Both the position numbers and the translations under genes were made by a program. 64,000 nt of DNA from Daedaleopsis sinensis. Lineage: Eukaryota > Basidiomycota > Agaricomycetes > Polyporales > Polyporaceae. The notes below the pieces were generated by a model that saw only the letters and a list, made by a program, of their open reading frames with translations, had not been told where the DNA came from and did no database searches. The DNA is taken from contig CM066302.1 of the NCBI GenBank assembly GCA_033807695.1, positions 2,604,001-2,668,000 on the forward strand. The letters are read 5' to 3'. Position 1 is the stretch's first letter. Each line of letters starts with the position of its first letter. Positions 21,975 through 34,051 of this stretch are shown here, in pieces.

Positions 21975-23710
21975 GGGGTTCGACCCCTGCGGGGCGTAGA
22001 CGTCACGGCGTCGATTGTCAGTCGTGTTATCAACGCAGTACGATCAGTAAATCTGGGCTGGAAGCGGGCGTGATACAATATTCATCGTACTGGGGCGCGG
22101 TCATTGCGATGGGCAGCCTATGGCCATTGATACAATAGGTGTGCTCGATATGTAAGTACTCCTGAGACCACAATGTTTATGAGACCTGCGAAGGGGTTAT
22201 CTGGCGTTATCTCACCGCGCAGTTGTCATACAACGGATGTGGACCGGTTTACGAACCTGTCCTGCTCGCGCCGTGCCTGCTCCAACCGTCCTACTGCAGT
22301 GTTCACTGCATAACTGCAACCACATCTTCCTGGGGGTGGGGCGTGGTGTATATTTCAGGTTTGACCCCGACCGCGGTGGTGAGCTGTACACTCGAGTGAC
22401 TAGTCTCTAACTGATCCGCACCTGTCCCCATTTTCCACTGACCCGCCTCATTCTCCTGTTCTCCGCGGATGCGCCACCCTTGACGGGATTTTGTGGTATG
22501 CCAGGCTTCCGTTAGTCTTGCGTCGCGGTAAAGGTCGACATGTGTCGCTTGCGGGGAGACGTCGCGTGCGTTGGGCGAGCATCGACCTTCGAGTGACAGT
22601 CAGTCGCGGGAAGACTAGGTCGGCCGCGCTGCTATCCGGTCTCACCTCACGCGCACATCGCAGCTCATGTAGCATGGGATGTTCGCGGGTGTGCCCCAGG
22701 GTAAGTGTGAGTAGACGGAATCACTGCTACCCAAGTTAGTGGGGAATAATAAACAATGGACGCACTCACTATATGTTCGCGTCTGCGCTGCGAAGGATGC
22801 TGTCCTCGGATATTAGGAGGAGTGTGGAGAACAGGCAGGAGTGTGGATAGCAGGCAGGAGTCGGCTGGCCGAGACGATTGCGATAGTTCCAACGATCGCA
22901 CTCACAGTGTGCTGAAGCTTTGAAGTACTTACCACGTTGTGAGTACTAGTCAAATGCCCGGGAAGCGGAGTTTGAATATCAGTGGCCAGGATCGTGAGCT
23001 CGTTCTAGTCATGTCTAAAGCAAAGTAATCGGGCAGGCAATCGGAGAATGAGATGGCCCCTCACGTGTTCGACCCACTTTCGCACCCCTGCGTCTATCTG
23101 CTAAGGTTGCCGTCGCACTACAACTTGCTCTCGCTTCGACTCCAACTAGCTCTACCTGCTCATATCTGCCTCGCTACACCTGTCCCCGCTCGTGCTGCCT
23201 CTGCTATCAGGATTTCTGCACAACATCACTCACACCGCAAGCCCTGCTGAACTCCTGGACCTCTCTAAACGTTCTCAGCATCTATCGCATTCGGTGAGAG
23301 TTTTCCAACTCCCCGCCGATAGCTGATGTCTTATAGATTCCAAAGAACTCCCTCGTGGTCGCTCTTCAAGATTCAGCCATTGTCCGCGAACACCTAGCCC
23401 GCTACTTGAGCCGGCTGACGTGCGCGACGCTAGTCGACAAATCTGTCGTTGACACACGCTCTTGAAGCCTCGTGCAACGCAGATCCGCCAACTCCTCGTT
23501 TGTCCCCCCTCTCCCCGGCCTCCTCGTTGGTCCCCCCGTCTCCCCGGCCACTTCGAACGTTCTCCCCCGCCCGCCTACGCCCATCCCGCTTCTAGATCTC
23601 TCCAAACTTGCCTAGGTTATCATATTGTGGCCACATACCTCGGACAACCTCCCCCTTCCACCAGGTGAGCACCCAACTCGACACCTCGCCCTCGAATCCC
23701 TGTCTCCACA
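21975..23710. other. Divergent spacer between the KDZ gene and the 23.7-32.3 kb gene block
   Basis: No recognised gene. The spacer separates the minus-strand KDZ gene from the plus-strand block, so it probably carries the promoters of both. The last 500 nt before 23711 is CT-rich, as in 5' leaders of this group. Confidence 0.4.
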
Positions 23711-26263
23711 ATGACCACCCGTAGCGACGGCCCGTCAGCACGAATTCCTTCCAAGTTCCCTAAATTTAAACGATATGGTCGTGAGCTTGAGGCGGACCAT
23801 CCCCCACCCCGCGCCCCGTCGCCGGAGGTAGTTGAGATGTTGGACGATATCGTCCATGTTCCGACGATGTGAGTGTCGCATCATCGCGACGATCACGGGA
23901 TTTACTTACCCTCCTCGTAGTTCCACGGCAGAGTGCGCCCTCGACGAAGACATCGACGATGTTCCAGAAAGTGAGGATTCGCCGTCGCCTGACGAGTCTG
24001 CAGGAGATGCGGACGAAGATACATCTGAGCCACCTAGGCTTAAGGTCAATCGTTTGGGAGGCAACCGCCTGAGTAAGTGTTGTTACCCCGTGGAGCTACT
24101 GCTGTTTCTGACGCACCTTTAGTGACGACACGCAAGTGGTACGATGCGCTCGTCGCCTCACAAGCCGGTTTCGATCGCATGGTGATCACTTCTCCCAACA
24201 CTCTTTGGATCCTGGAGTACCCTAGGGAGACAACAGTGATTGAGACGTTCCTGGATGGCCACTGGGGCATACATGAGTACTCGTTGCACCCTCAAGATCT
24301 CTGTCAGGGCTGGTGGCATCTGGCGTGCATTCCCATGCAGCATGCGGTGAGCGCGATCGTGCTGGCTGAGGTTCTCGACGGCGCCGTCGATTGGAAGCAC
24401 GATGGTTCTCTCGGTTTCGATGGGCTTGGTTACATCACCCTGGAGCGTCAGGTCGACCTTATGATAGCTGCGAAGGATACAATCACCGCATGTGAAAAAA
24501 TGAAAGTCCCAGCCACCGTTCGCAAGTACACCCGCTACCTCTCCACCATTCTTCAACAATTCGTCGACCGTATGCGGCATCTCCCTGCAACTCCCACTGT
24601 CGCCATCTCCGTCGCCGCACATGTTCAACGCCTTACGCTGGAGCTGGCAGGGGTCAAGAATTATATGCAGGTTGTCGTGCCCCGTCTTGAGAGCAATCGA
24701 GACTATTCAGACGATGTACTCCCTTTCTTGGGGGCGTTCGTGCGGGAAGGCAGTGACGCAGCTACCCTGACACGCGTTGGTGTCCCAGTCTTCTTCCTCC
24801 GGCCATTGACGCATCAGCTTGCGGTATGGGAAGTCGTGGAGGCCAGCTCCCGAGCATACATCCAAGACACCAGACCTTGTAACCCCCCTATTCTTCACCA
24901 CCCTCAGGCGTTCGCAGGGGTAGGCAACTTCACGGGAACATGGCAGCGGAACATGGTGCTCGCGGTCTCGAAACATCTCGGTGGCGCTCACCTGTCAACA
25001 CTGTCTTTGGCACAGTTGCCGGATGTGCCAGACTCGCGTCGTCCTCCTTCGGATACTGAACACGGCAGGGAGAAGCGTCAGAGAATGGAGGGACCAGAGC
25101 CGGGAGGGAAACATCTGGCGAGAGTGGTAGCCGCCGCCCCACATAGCACCTCGCCCTCTCCCCAAAAGAAAGCGCACCGAGGCCGTCGGGGTGGCAGCAA
25201 ACGCGCGTCGGCTGGGGCAGGCGATCCCACCATTCCTGTTACGGTCATCCCTTCCCAAGTCCCGCCGACGGGCCCCGCCGCCTCTTCTCTCCCTCGCCAA
25301 CCCGCTAAGACTTTCGTCCCTTCACTGTTCGGCGATGTGACGGCAGCATGGGAGATCGCTTTGAAAGCAGTGTCTCCCGTGGCACGGACGACCAGCGCCC
25401 GCTACTTTTACCCGCCTCCCTTCCTTATGGATACTCTATTCAACGCCACATCCCTGCAGACTTTGCCGGTCGATCGAACGCCTCTAGCCCGGTATGACGA
25501 GAAGGTCCACCGGTATATCCACAACTTTGTCCGGATCCGTCCGTTCCTCCACGCCCGCATCTTCGATCCCTCCCTCGCCAACGAACCGTTGAGTATCGCG
25601 GATTGGCGCGCAGCGTTGTGGGGGGATTACCGCCCCAAGAACCATCCTATCCGGCAACAGGCATCTGCAGGGGAGCTTCGGCGAGCCAAACGTCGTCAGG
25701 AGGGACATAACGATGTCAGCCGCGTGTTATCGCGCGTCGCTAACTTTACCTCGTACGACGCGCTGATGGTGGCACCTTATGACGGAGAGGACGTAGACTA
25801 CCTCACCGCGTCCACGTCAACCGCCCTCCGACACCGTATCCTTTGGGAATGTCACGAGGTAAACTTCAGGGCGGAAGTGACAGCGCTCGACACACTGCTC
25901 GTCCAGTCACCGTCTTGGTGGGAGGTCCATCGCTGGCAACGTGAGGCCGATATCACCTCGCTGTGGGGTGTCCCTCAAACAGTTACGAGTGTCGTGCCGA
26001 GGATGGATGATGAAGATCGTCAGTTCCGCTGGAATTCTGACCCTGCGGACCAGGCCTCGAAAGCCACACTCAGGGCTCTTCTTAGCCTCATCAAGATCTG
26101 GCCAGATTGCCCCGTGTCACTCGCTGGAGCTGCGCGCGGAGATTGGGGTGACACAGAATTTGCGGACATTCAGGACCAGGCGATCGACTTCTACGTACGG
26201 ACGTTTGTGAAGACATTCATGCGCCTGCCGACTCCCCCGATCCCATATCCATGTAATTTGTGA
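23711..26263 (+). CDS. Protein of unknown family, KDZ-neighbour gene 1 (816 residues)
   Basis: Exons 23711-23868, 23921-24072 and 24123-26263 join in frame through two introns of 52 and 50 nt. The N-terminus (about residues 1-105) is acidic and Pro/Ser-rich. A globular part follows, opening with RKWYDAL and containing WILEYPRE, QGWWHLACIPM and a helical stretch ending near residue 300. A basic, disordered linker (about residues 415-490: Lys/Arg, Ser/Pro) carries a possible nuclear signal (HRGRRGGSKR). A second globular part has YFYPPPFL, YIHNFVRIRPF and WWEVHRWQRE and runs to the end. I recognise no catalytic motif. It is the first of four same-strand genes next to the KDZ transposase; gaps between them are 185-520 nt. 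It could be an accessory gene of a large element or an unrelated orphan. Confidence 0.85.
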
Positions 26264-26530
26264 ACGTTGCTAACCGGACTTTGTATGTACTTTTGCAATT
26301 GAATTCACCTGAATTTCGGTATATATTTTCATGGTAAGTGTCGAAATATCATTGTTGTCATTGGTGTACTGAAGCTGTTTGCAGCGTGACCTCAGCGTTC
26401 AGAGCCACAGCCGAGAACTGAAGTAGTGAAGTCGAGCTCTAAGTCTCTGGCGCTCGACCCCTCGTAAGTCCCCAACGGTCTTCTTTCTTGTAACTCCCCC
26501 CAGCCCGCCTGTCCCCAACGACCCCTCAAG

Positions 26531-28696
26531 ATGCGCCAGAATTGGTCAGCGACCGACTACGAGATCGCTTTCATTCGGGAGCAATTCGACTCGTGCGCAG
26601 TTCAAGACGTTCTCGAGACGCAAGGCGAAGACGGCTTCGCGCACGTGACAGAGCTAATCTGCAAAGCTGTCACCACCCAGTTTGTCACGCCTTACCAGGG
26701 GGAGACCCATGAACAATTCCGCAAACGTCAGCGTAACGCGAACTCTACCCAGCGGCCCAAAGTGTGTCAAATCCCCCCGGAGTCTCAGGAGGACTGGGAA
26801 AAACGAGTGAGCGAGCGCATGCCCAAGGTGAGTCCCATTGTTACGAGTTTTCGGGCGCGACTACATCATTCCTTTAGTACATCCTCAGGCGGGTGCGCGA
26901 GTGGTATCGCAAAGACAAGAAGGGCGATCGAGCACCCTCCCAGATGCCTCCCATCCCTAAGTTGCCCTCACCCCCCAGGCGTCGCGCTCTTAGCGGGTTC
27001 GACGTGTTTTCCAGGCGCGACGAAGATTCCGAGGATGATGACGCTGAGGTGATGCCCGAGGGGCGTTTTGACGTTGGCAATCACCGTCACAATGCTCACC
27101 TGCGGTGGTGCGCCATGAGCGACGAAGAGAAGGCTCCGTTCGAGGATCGTGCGCGCGAGATCAACCTCGAACGCGAGCACTCACCTGCGTCTGCGCCGGA
27201 CGATGACGCAATGGGCGAGTGGCCTGGTATGACGACTATCCGGATGTGAGCGTTCCCCACCCCATCATCGCGCCTCTCAACACTGAGCTCTTGTCCCAGG
27301 TCCTCTGAAGACGTCGCCCGATGGCTCAACGAGGTGATGAATATCCTCCACACTCGATGCAACTGGGCGGGGACCATAATGGTCGGCGGACCCGACGAGG
27401 ACGGGGAGACGCGGACGTTCATGTAAGTCCATTCGTAGCCGTTACGTCAATCCTGCGAACCGATTGCCCTCGTTCCAGACGTTCCGTTGGCCAGAACCGT
27501 CTTGGAGAAGATTTTCAGTCCGCGCTCCAGGATAATTTTCGGATCTCGTACACTGCTTTGGAGAGCTTGCTCGCATATTGGGTGGAGCTAGGTCGCAAAG
27601 GTACGGCCCGTACGGGCGCCCGGGCTCAGTATATATATCCACTCACATCTATCTCAGACCCCACAGAGTACGACAAGGCCTCTGAGCGCAATCGTTGGTT
27701 CCAGCTCACAATGGAGATGCTCGAGAGCAGGAACGTCATGACCCCCGAGGAGGAGGGGCTTTTGGGGCGCCTGGGCGAGGCCATTAAGAAGAGTGAGTCA
27801 TTGTCGCTTTGCATCTTCCCCACAAGCCCACCCCCACTAACCTGTCTTGTAGTGAAGCCCAAGGCTCCGGCAGCGACTGGCGACACTGTCGCTCAAGACG
27901 ACATTTCCCTCACTCCTCCCTCTGCCGACCGTACCATGCACCCCGAGTCGGCTGGTGATGCCGATGCTATGGACGTTGACCAAGCCCCGGTGCCGAGTAC
28001 GCCCCCCGCCCCTGTGCAGGAGCCCTCGGACGCTCAGCCCCCCTCGATTGCGCTGTCGCGCGGCGAGCGGTTTACGACGGTCGATCTTGACGTTGTGCAA
28101 GGTACGTACAGGCATTGAGGCCCCTCATCGCAACACGTGGCACTGATGCAGGCCCGCCAGTGATGAGGGCATTGGAATTCGTCTACTACGAGCATGGAGC
28201 TCCGCTGTCGACCCCGGCCGCGTCTTCGGATATCCCCGCCGTGCCTTTGAATGCCCCCTCCGCGTCTTCCGATGTCCCCGCCGTGCCTTCGAATGCCCCC
28301 GCCCAAGCCGAGGATGCTGAAAGTGCAACTCAAACCCTGGACGATCCTATGAGTGCGCTTCTTCTAAACGAGTCCCGTGCTTGTGCGTGGAGTTCGGAAC
28401 TGACGAAGCGACCTGCAGATGCGGAAGTGGCGGGCGGCGACGTCGCACCTACCAAGAACCGCGCGGCTCGCGCCCCAGCCACTGCGGGCGTGACTATGGC
28501 TGACGCGGATGGGGCGGCCACGTACTCGCGCCCCCATCGCGAGTTGAAACCGACTGCCAAGATGGCCCAGCTTCGCGAGTAAGCTACTCTCCGCTATCCG
28601 TGCATTCGCATCTAACAGTTTTCCAGGGAATCTGCCCGAAGGGGCAGGAGGGTATCGGGAAGGGGAGGGTCTAACGGTCGAGGTGCACGTTCCTAA
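26531..28696 (+). CDS. HMG-box-like protein, KDZ-neighbour gene 2 (596 residues)
   Basis: Eight exons join in frame: 26531-26827, 26878-27245, 27300-27422, 27479-27600, 27658-27792, 27853-28101, 28152-28578 and 28627-28696. Residues about 140-200 read ALSGFDVFSRR, then NAHLRWCAMSDEEKAPFEDRA. The pattern of aromatic start, then W-x-MS-x-EK-x-FE-x-A, is that of the second and third helices of an HMG box, so DNA binding is plausible though not proven. A helical middle (about 230-350) is followed by a Pro/Ala/Ser-rich tail. That tail includes an internal repeat (ASSDIPAVPLNAP, then ASSDVPAVPSNAP) and a C-terminal Arg/Gly stretch. A possible 36-nt intron at 28383-28418 is too short and keeps frame, so I read through it. 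Confidence 0.8.
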
Positions 28697-28881
28697 GGAG
28701 GACTTTAGAATACTCCAGCTGTTGTGGCCCATCTTTAGCGTACGTTCTTGGGGTCCGGAACATTGATCTAATAATCGTCAGACTAGTAACTCGCCTAGCG
28801 ATCGAATCTCTACCTGCATTTATCCGAGCCGTTCAAGCGCACAACGAATGCGCGTTAAAATACTCCCGCTAACCTACTAGA

Positions 28882-30117
28882 ATGGCGCGTCCCTCCGTCC
28901 CCCGTCTCTTCATCCCCCCTCACTCAACGACTACGTCTCTCACCCTGGTCGCCATGCAAGCCCCCACCGTGCTGGCGCGCTTTGTCTTTTGGAAAGATGT
29001 GAGCCTCGATCGTCTTATACGCTTACTCCCCACTGAACGTTGCTAGGATGGGGACCTGCCTCTCTTCCGCACGGTCCCCGTCACTCCGGGCTTCACTCTC
29101 GCTCTAGCCGACATGCCATGGCTCGTCGAGGCCTGCGACGACCTGCTTTTCACCGCGTTAGAAGTCTACAACGTCCAGCGCGCAATGTGGAGAGTCAAGA
29201 CCCTCGAAAAAGGTTGTTTGAAGAACCTGAAGACCTTTCCTACCACGCTCATTCGCGTCGCCGGGGTTGAGGATTGCCCGCTTTTCGGGCTGGAGTTAGA
29301 GAACATCTACCGCGGTCTGGGATGGCCGGCAATATCACCCAACATCCCCGAGGAAGACAGTCGCATCGACATGTGCATGCGACCTCTCCGAGTTGTTGTC
29401 TGGCGAGAGGTATGCCTGTGCACTGCATACAGATGACCCGCTAACCTTGTACGCAGAACGGGGAGGACCCTATAGTGCACATCATCAATTTCAGCTCGGA
29501 CAACTGGATTCGGCTCGACTACTTCAACAGCCTGTACGTCGACCTCGAGGTTCGTTGCAACGTTCACCGGTACTACCCCGACGAGCAAGATTGGCACCTC
29601 CAATCGATCATCTGTGGCTTCTACGTGGAGCCAGAATACGACACCATTCTCCTCAAGTTTTCAGAAGTGACGATCACGATCGGGTTCGGACATGAAGTTG
29701 AGCAATTCGCCAAGTTGTATCAACCGCAGGAGGGATTTGGAGAGGGCTGGTACCCTGCTCGGTATGAGGTGAGTAGACGTCGACGATCATCTTCACCGCT
29801 GACCAAAGTATCAGACGAATCACAACCTCGCACAGGCGATCTGCGGAGCGTTGGACGTGATGACGACTGCTCCTTTCGACTATCGCCCCCGCACTACCAC
29901 TACTCAGACACACGCCGCCCGAGAACCGGAAGTCGTCATTGCACGCGATGGAGAGTCGACCACATTGATAGTGGACGCCGAGTGCGATGAGTTCGTTAGA
30001 GTAGACCAAGTAGCCCTGCTGACGAGCTCTGGGGCGGGTGGGCTGAAGCGGCCTCAACCCGACGAGTCAAGTTCGGATGAGTCGAGCCCCCGAGTCCGTC
30101 GAGCTCGGTACGAGTAA
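28882..30117 (+). CDS. Protein of unknown family, KDZ-neighbour gene 3 (364 residues)
   Basis: Exons 28882-28998, 29047-29409, 29457-29768 and 29815-30117 join in frame through introns of 46-48 nt. The first 300 residues look globular, rich in Trp, Phe and Tyr, with blocks such as MPWLVEACDDLL, NFSSDNWIRLDYFNS and EPEYDTILLKFSEVTI. The tail is acidic and Ser-rich (PDESSSDESSP) and ends in a basic patch. I see no signal peptide, membrane segment or known catalytic motif. Position and strand suggest it belongs with the genes on either side. Confidence 0.82.
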
Positions 30118-30637
30118 ACGTGCCTCATTGACCGCCTAGAACGTCCATCTTTACTATCTCCAATGTGTCATATAAATGACCGCTCACCAGAACCGATTTC
30201 AGAGTACGCTCCGCAATAGACCTCGCATAATGTGATCCCGTCGTATACAGTTCGCCACAGTGACAACGCCATTGACCGACCCTTACGACGTCGCACACCC
30301 CGCTCCGTCGTCCTCGTGACCAACCCAAGCCCAGATCGTGCTGGGCTCCGCAGATCGCGATGTCGCTAGCCTGCTCGTTTCACCATGCGATATTTCAGTT
30401 ATTTTGTGTCCTCTCCCGCTCGCCAGCTAATGCAATATCATTCAGGGTCTCTGCATCGCTTACGCAAACCACAACACTTCAACGATTGGTCAGCCCAGAC
30501 ATTGCAGTGGTCCAATCCTGGCTGTCCGCCCACGTCCTATATAATACCGCAGGAACCGATTGTTGCGCGCCACCTATTCCACTCTGCAGAGATTCATCTG
30601 CTCACCTTCTAACACACTCGTTAAATACTTTGCCCCA
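30118..30637 (+). promoter_or_regulatory. Spacer with TATA-like box upstream of KDZ-neighbour gene 4
   Basis: TATATAATA at about 30538-30546 lies roughly 90-100 nt before the ATG at 30638, a plausible core promoter. I see no gene in the rest of this 520-nt spacer. Confidence 0.45.
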
Positions 30638-32312
30638 ATGCCTTTTCAATCCCGCCACGTTCGAAACCGGCACATCGTCGTGCCTCTCCGCGACGCGCCG
30701 TCGAGCAAGTACAGCATCGAGCGTCGGGCCTTGTGCCACGTCGATGCCTACAAACGGCTGCCGTACTTCCCCGATGTCTGTCCTGCCTGCCAGAGGGCCG
30801 ACACCATCCTCTGGCTACAAGTCTGTTATGAGGACCATCTGGCCGGTCTCTGGAGCATGGTCGTGAGTAAAATATTACGCCTTCCCTTAGCTCGGATACT
30901 GACTGTGAGCTACCAGTGCGACAACAAACCATGCCGCCATGTCCATATCCCCGAGCAGGTTGGGCCCACAGGGATCCAAGCCGCGAACATCACGGCGTTA
31001 CTCGCCGACGAGGCAGGCCTCGCCGCGACGCAACGCCAGATCCAAGCAGACGCGCAACTCGCGCGCGACTTAGAGCGCGCCGAACGCGCAGCTGAGAACA
31101 ATTCCAAGCGCGCGGGCAGAGTCTTGAAGGCGATATCTCGCGAGGACAGCAAGAAGGGCTCGGCCCAGGCTCGCGCGCGCAAACAAGATGCGGCTGCCAA
31201 TGCGGCTGCTAAGGCTCTCCGCGCCAAGCTCGCCGCTGGTCAGACGGGTGTGACTCGTCGACGAGGCCCCCAGGTACGTGTCTATGTGACTCATTTGGGT
31301 ACGAGCTAATGGGCGGTGCAGAGAAAAGCTCCCGTTGCCGAAGTCGAGCGGAAGGGCGCGATGCTAGTCTGGACTAAGGTGAGCAGCAGCCTCTGTCCTA
31401 CAGTTTCCCACGTCTGAACTGATGTACACGACTGCCATAGGATGCGATCCCACCAACCGAGCACGACGTCGTCATCGCCGCGGACGGCAAATTCGACGTA
31501 GCGCACCACCCGATCCTTGTGAACCGGTCCTTCAAGTTCTGGGTCGCTGATGAGTCTGCGTGGGCTTGGGACATGAACTCGCCTATGGAAGTCCCGCGCG
31601 ACCACACGACTGTGCTCGTTCGTATGGATGGAGTACGACAACCGCTCGGATTCGCGGAGCAACTCCACGTCGTCGAGAATATACGCGGAGAGAGCGAGGC
31701 TGCGCGCAAGCGCACACTCAAGACCGCGCAAACCCACCTTCAAGCGGTGAACGCGCGTGAGTGGGACGTTGAGCACGCTTGGGTGACCTTCTGGTGGAAG
31801 GTGCGTACGGGTCACACGGGGCGATTCTACTCTAACATATGTTCCAGGACTACGTCGAGCCGCGCGTATGGCACATGCGATACAGCAAGAGTGGCATGAT
31901 TAACCTCAGCCATCACGACGAGATCATGTCAATCTGGAAGACGACCGGATTGCCCAACAAGGTCGACGTGTGGATTGCGGACCGCTCGGATTGGAAGACC
32001 TACGCGATAACCAACGACATTCCCGTACCCCACGCACAGTTCTCCATGCTCATCCGGCTGCCGGACGTGGACGGGCTCGTCAACTTCCCCGTCGAGCTGT
32101 ATGCCCTCCTCCATCCCCGCGCCCCACGCCTCCCTTTCGCAAGCCTTCCCCGGGGCGTTGGTGGAGGCAAGGACATGGAAGGGAGCGCGAAGGCGACAGG
32201 TACGCCGCTCAAGAAGGTCAAGACTGCGGGCAAGCGCGCGAGTGGCAAGAACCATGTTCGGCTCGCAATCTCATCCACGCCTTGGCTGATGATGTTCGCA
32301 TCGAAGACCTAG
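30638..32312 (+). CDS. Cys-rich and coiled-coil protein of unknown family, KDZ-neighbour gene 4 (487 residues)
   Basis: Exons 30638-30862, 30917-31273, 31322-31378, 31441-31800 and 31848-32312 join in frame. The first intron (54 nt) also keeps the frame open, so a form retaining 18 extra residues is possible. The N-terminus has CPAC and CDNKPCRH, a possible zinc site. Residues about 100-185 are an Ala/Arg/Lys/Glu-rich helix, probably a coiled coil. The second half is globular and rich in Trp, with blocks such as SFKFWVADESAWAW, AWVTFWWK and IADRSDWKTYAI. The C-terminus is basic (PLKKVKTAGKR, possible nuclear signal). The last 20 or so codons may be replaced: from about 32250 a different frame carries protein-like sequence that runs on, so the original end may have been lost or fused. 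Confidence 0.8.
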
Positions 32313-32702
32313 CTCTGGAAGACTTCATCGCTTCGGACCCGAATGCTGTCCAAGAAGTCATAGACGGTCAAATCATCCTAACCCAAGAGGCAGCCTTGGC
32401 CGCTCGGAAGGCTCTCCTGAGGCATGTTCCTTCTCCATGGGTTGTTGCATACAAGTGATTGATCATCAGGGTGCAGCAAACTCGTCAACTATAAGGACCC
32501 CTTGAAAGGGGACCAATTATGTCACATGTGTACAAATCAGCCTGGCCACAGCGAAGAGGAGCGCGCGCGCAAGTGGCCAACCACCTACAAACTTCAACGC
32601 CACATAGACGACATCCATCGCTATATAACCAGTGATGGTCCAGGGTTTGTCGATGCTTTGCAACGCCGTGTGGATGCCCAGATGTATGCCCATTGGGAAT
32701 AA
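32250..32702 (+). pseudogene. Fragment with a C-terminal C2H2-like finger
   Basis: After about 32250 a frame different from the preceding gene reads as ordinary protein (an acidic helical stretch with VRIEDLALEDF) to 32458. A second piece in frame from about 32472 then carries CHMCTNQPGH, a basic stretch, and KLQRHIDDIH, ending at 32702. The C-x2-C ... H-x4-H spacing is that of a zinc finger at the end of a protein. Stops and frame changes between the pieces suggest a decayed gene. The shape recalls the terminal finger of fungal DUF3435-type tyrosine recombinases, but the match is too short to claim. Confidence 0.35.
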
Positions 32703-32790
32703 GACGTGACTGCGTGTTATTTGTTCTGGTACCGTGTATTTGTACATATGTCGTCGTTTGATAGTGATCACATCATCGAACTTGTAGTCT

Positions 32791-33719
32791 TTAACTTTGC
32801 ACCCCACGGACGCGCGTGACCTCGTCCCCCAAAATCCTAAGGCTATCTTCTTCAGCGGAAGACAAAGGAATGCCGCTGTTCAGGATGGATAGGGCAGGTT
32901 GAGCACGGTTGATCAACGCCTGACGGTGTTGTATACCGGCTTGGAAACCTTGTACGAGAGTGTACCCGAGAACGGTGTTGTCAGGAGTCAGAGACCCCTC
33001 TGTGATTCCATAGACCAGTGCGAACAGGTCTACAGGTTCTTCATCAGCAGCCAAGGCCACTGCACCCACCAGACTGGAAATGATGGTGTCTCCTTGACTG
33101 GTTGCGTCTGCACCATCCTCCGGATCCTCACCTGACTCCGAGCTGCCATCAGTTGCCTTGCCAGGATAGGTGTCCGAGTCGGCACCACTACTACCGCTCT
33201 CCTCGCAGAGATCCCCGCATCCTCCTGAGGCTTCCTCCGTATTCTAGCGAGCCATCAACCCCTTGTCTCGTGCTCCCTGAATGAGCACACATATATCTTG
33301 ACGCACCAGATAATCTTTACCCAACATCACATTTAACTCTCTGGTGATCTCTTTGCCACTGGAGTCGTATTCATACTAAGGTCAGGAATCGGTTGGGAGA
33401 TCACGTGCTTGGACACTGACATACCACTCAATATCTCTGACCTGATTTTTAGGTCCCTCTTTCAAGAGTTGTAAGACATTCGCGCCAGATGGGCAGTTGA
33501 GGACCATGGTGGCAGCAGAAGGAGAGTTACGTGTGGTGGAGGGACGAAAATAGGCTAGACGAGATGAAGAGACGAAGTGCGAAGAGCACCCTAGGAGATG
33601 GTTGTGGTACAAAGTCAGACCTCTGCCCTCTAGGCGCTCGAGCCTCACTCAGCTGGACACTGGTGCCCATGGTAGGTTCTCAATGGACCACTTGCACTGC
33701 ATCGTGGGACGGTGCTTGA
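32791..33719 (-). pseudogene. Decayed gene of unknown family
   Basis: Minus-strand open segments (about 33719-33560, 33520-33382 and 33250-32791) read as ordinary protein, but they are separated by stops and do not join at good splice sites. The last segment is acidic and contains EEPVDLFALVYGITEGSL. No family was recognised. Confidence 0.35.
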
Positions 33720-33826
33720 CGGTTGCACATATGTCAGTATAAGTATGCTCAGTACCTACCTGCCAATGGGGTCTATCATGGATGAATGCAAAAGAATAAC
33801 GCACTGCATATATGCAGTCCAAAACA

Positions 33827-33927
33827 TGGACGTTGAGGGGTTCGAACCCTCGACCGCACGCAAACCACTTGACTTAGGTGACCAAGCCAGCTGCAAAGCG
33901 TGCGCGCTACCACTGTGCCAAACGCCC
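33827..33927 (-). tRNA. tRNA-Ala (anticodon UGC) with a 29-nt intron
   Basis: All four arms fold: acceptor GGGCGTT/AACGTCC with discriminator A, D arm GCAC/GCGC, anticodon stem CACGC/GCGTG with loop TTTGCA+T, and T arm GAGGG-TTCGAAC-CCCTC. The mature length is 72 nt. The intron (33891-33863) lies after position 37, the normal place for nuclear tRNA introns. Internal A and B boxes are intact. Confidence 0.95.
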
Positions 33928-34051
33928 TTAATGATGTAACCGATGTAGCATCCCATAACCGTGCCTTTAACTATTATGCAAAATGAAAACAAAGTACAAA
34001 TACTACAGTGTATGCGATACGAAGGATACAAGAATTCGGAGATCTTACTGC

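Noticed and set aside
28383..28418. 36-nt intron in KDZ-neighbour gene 2
   Set aside because: Too short for splicing and a multiple of three without a stop. Read-through is the simpler reading.
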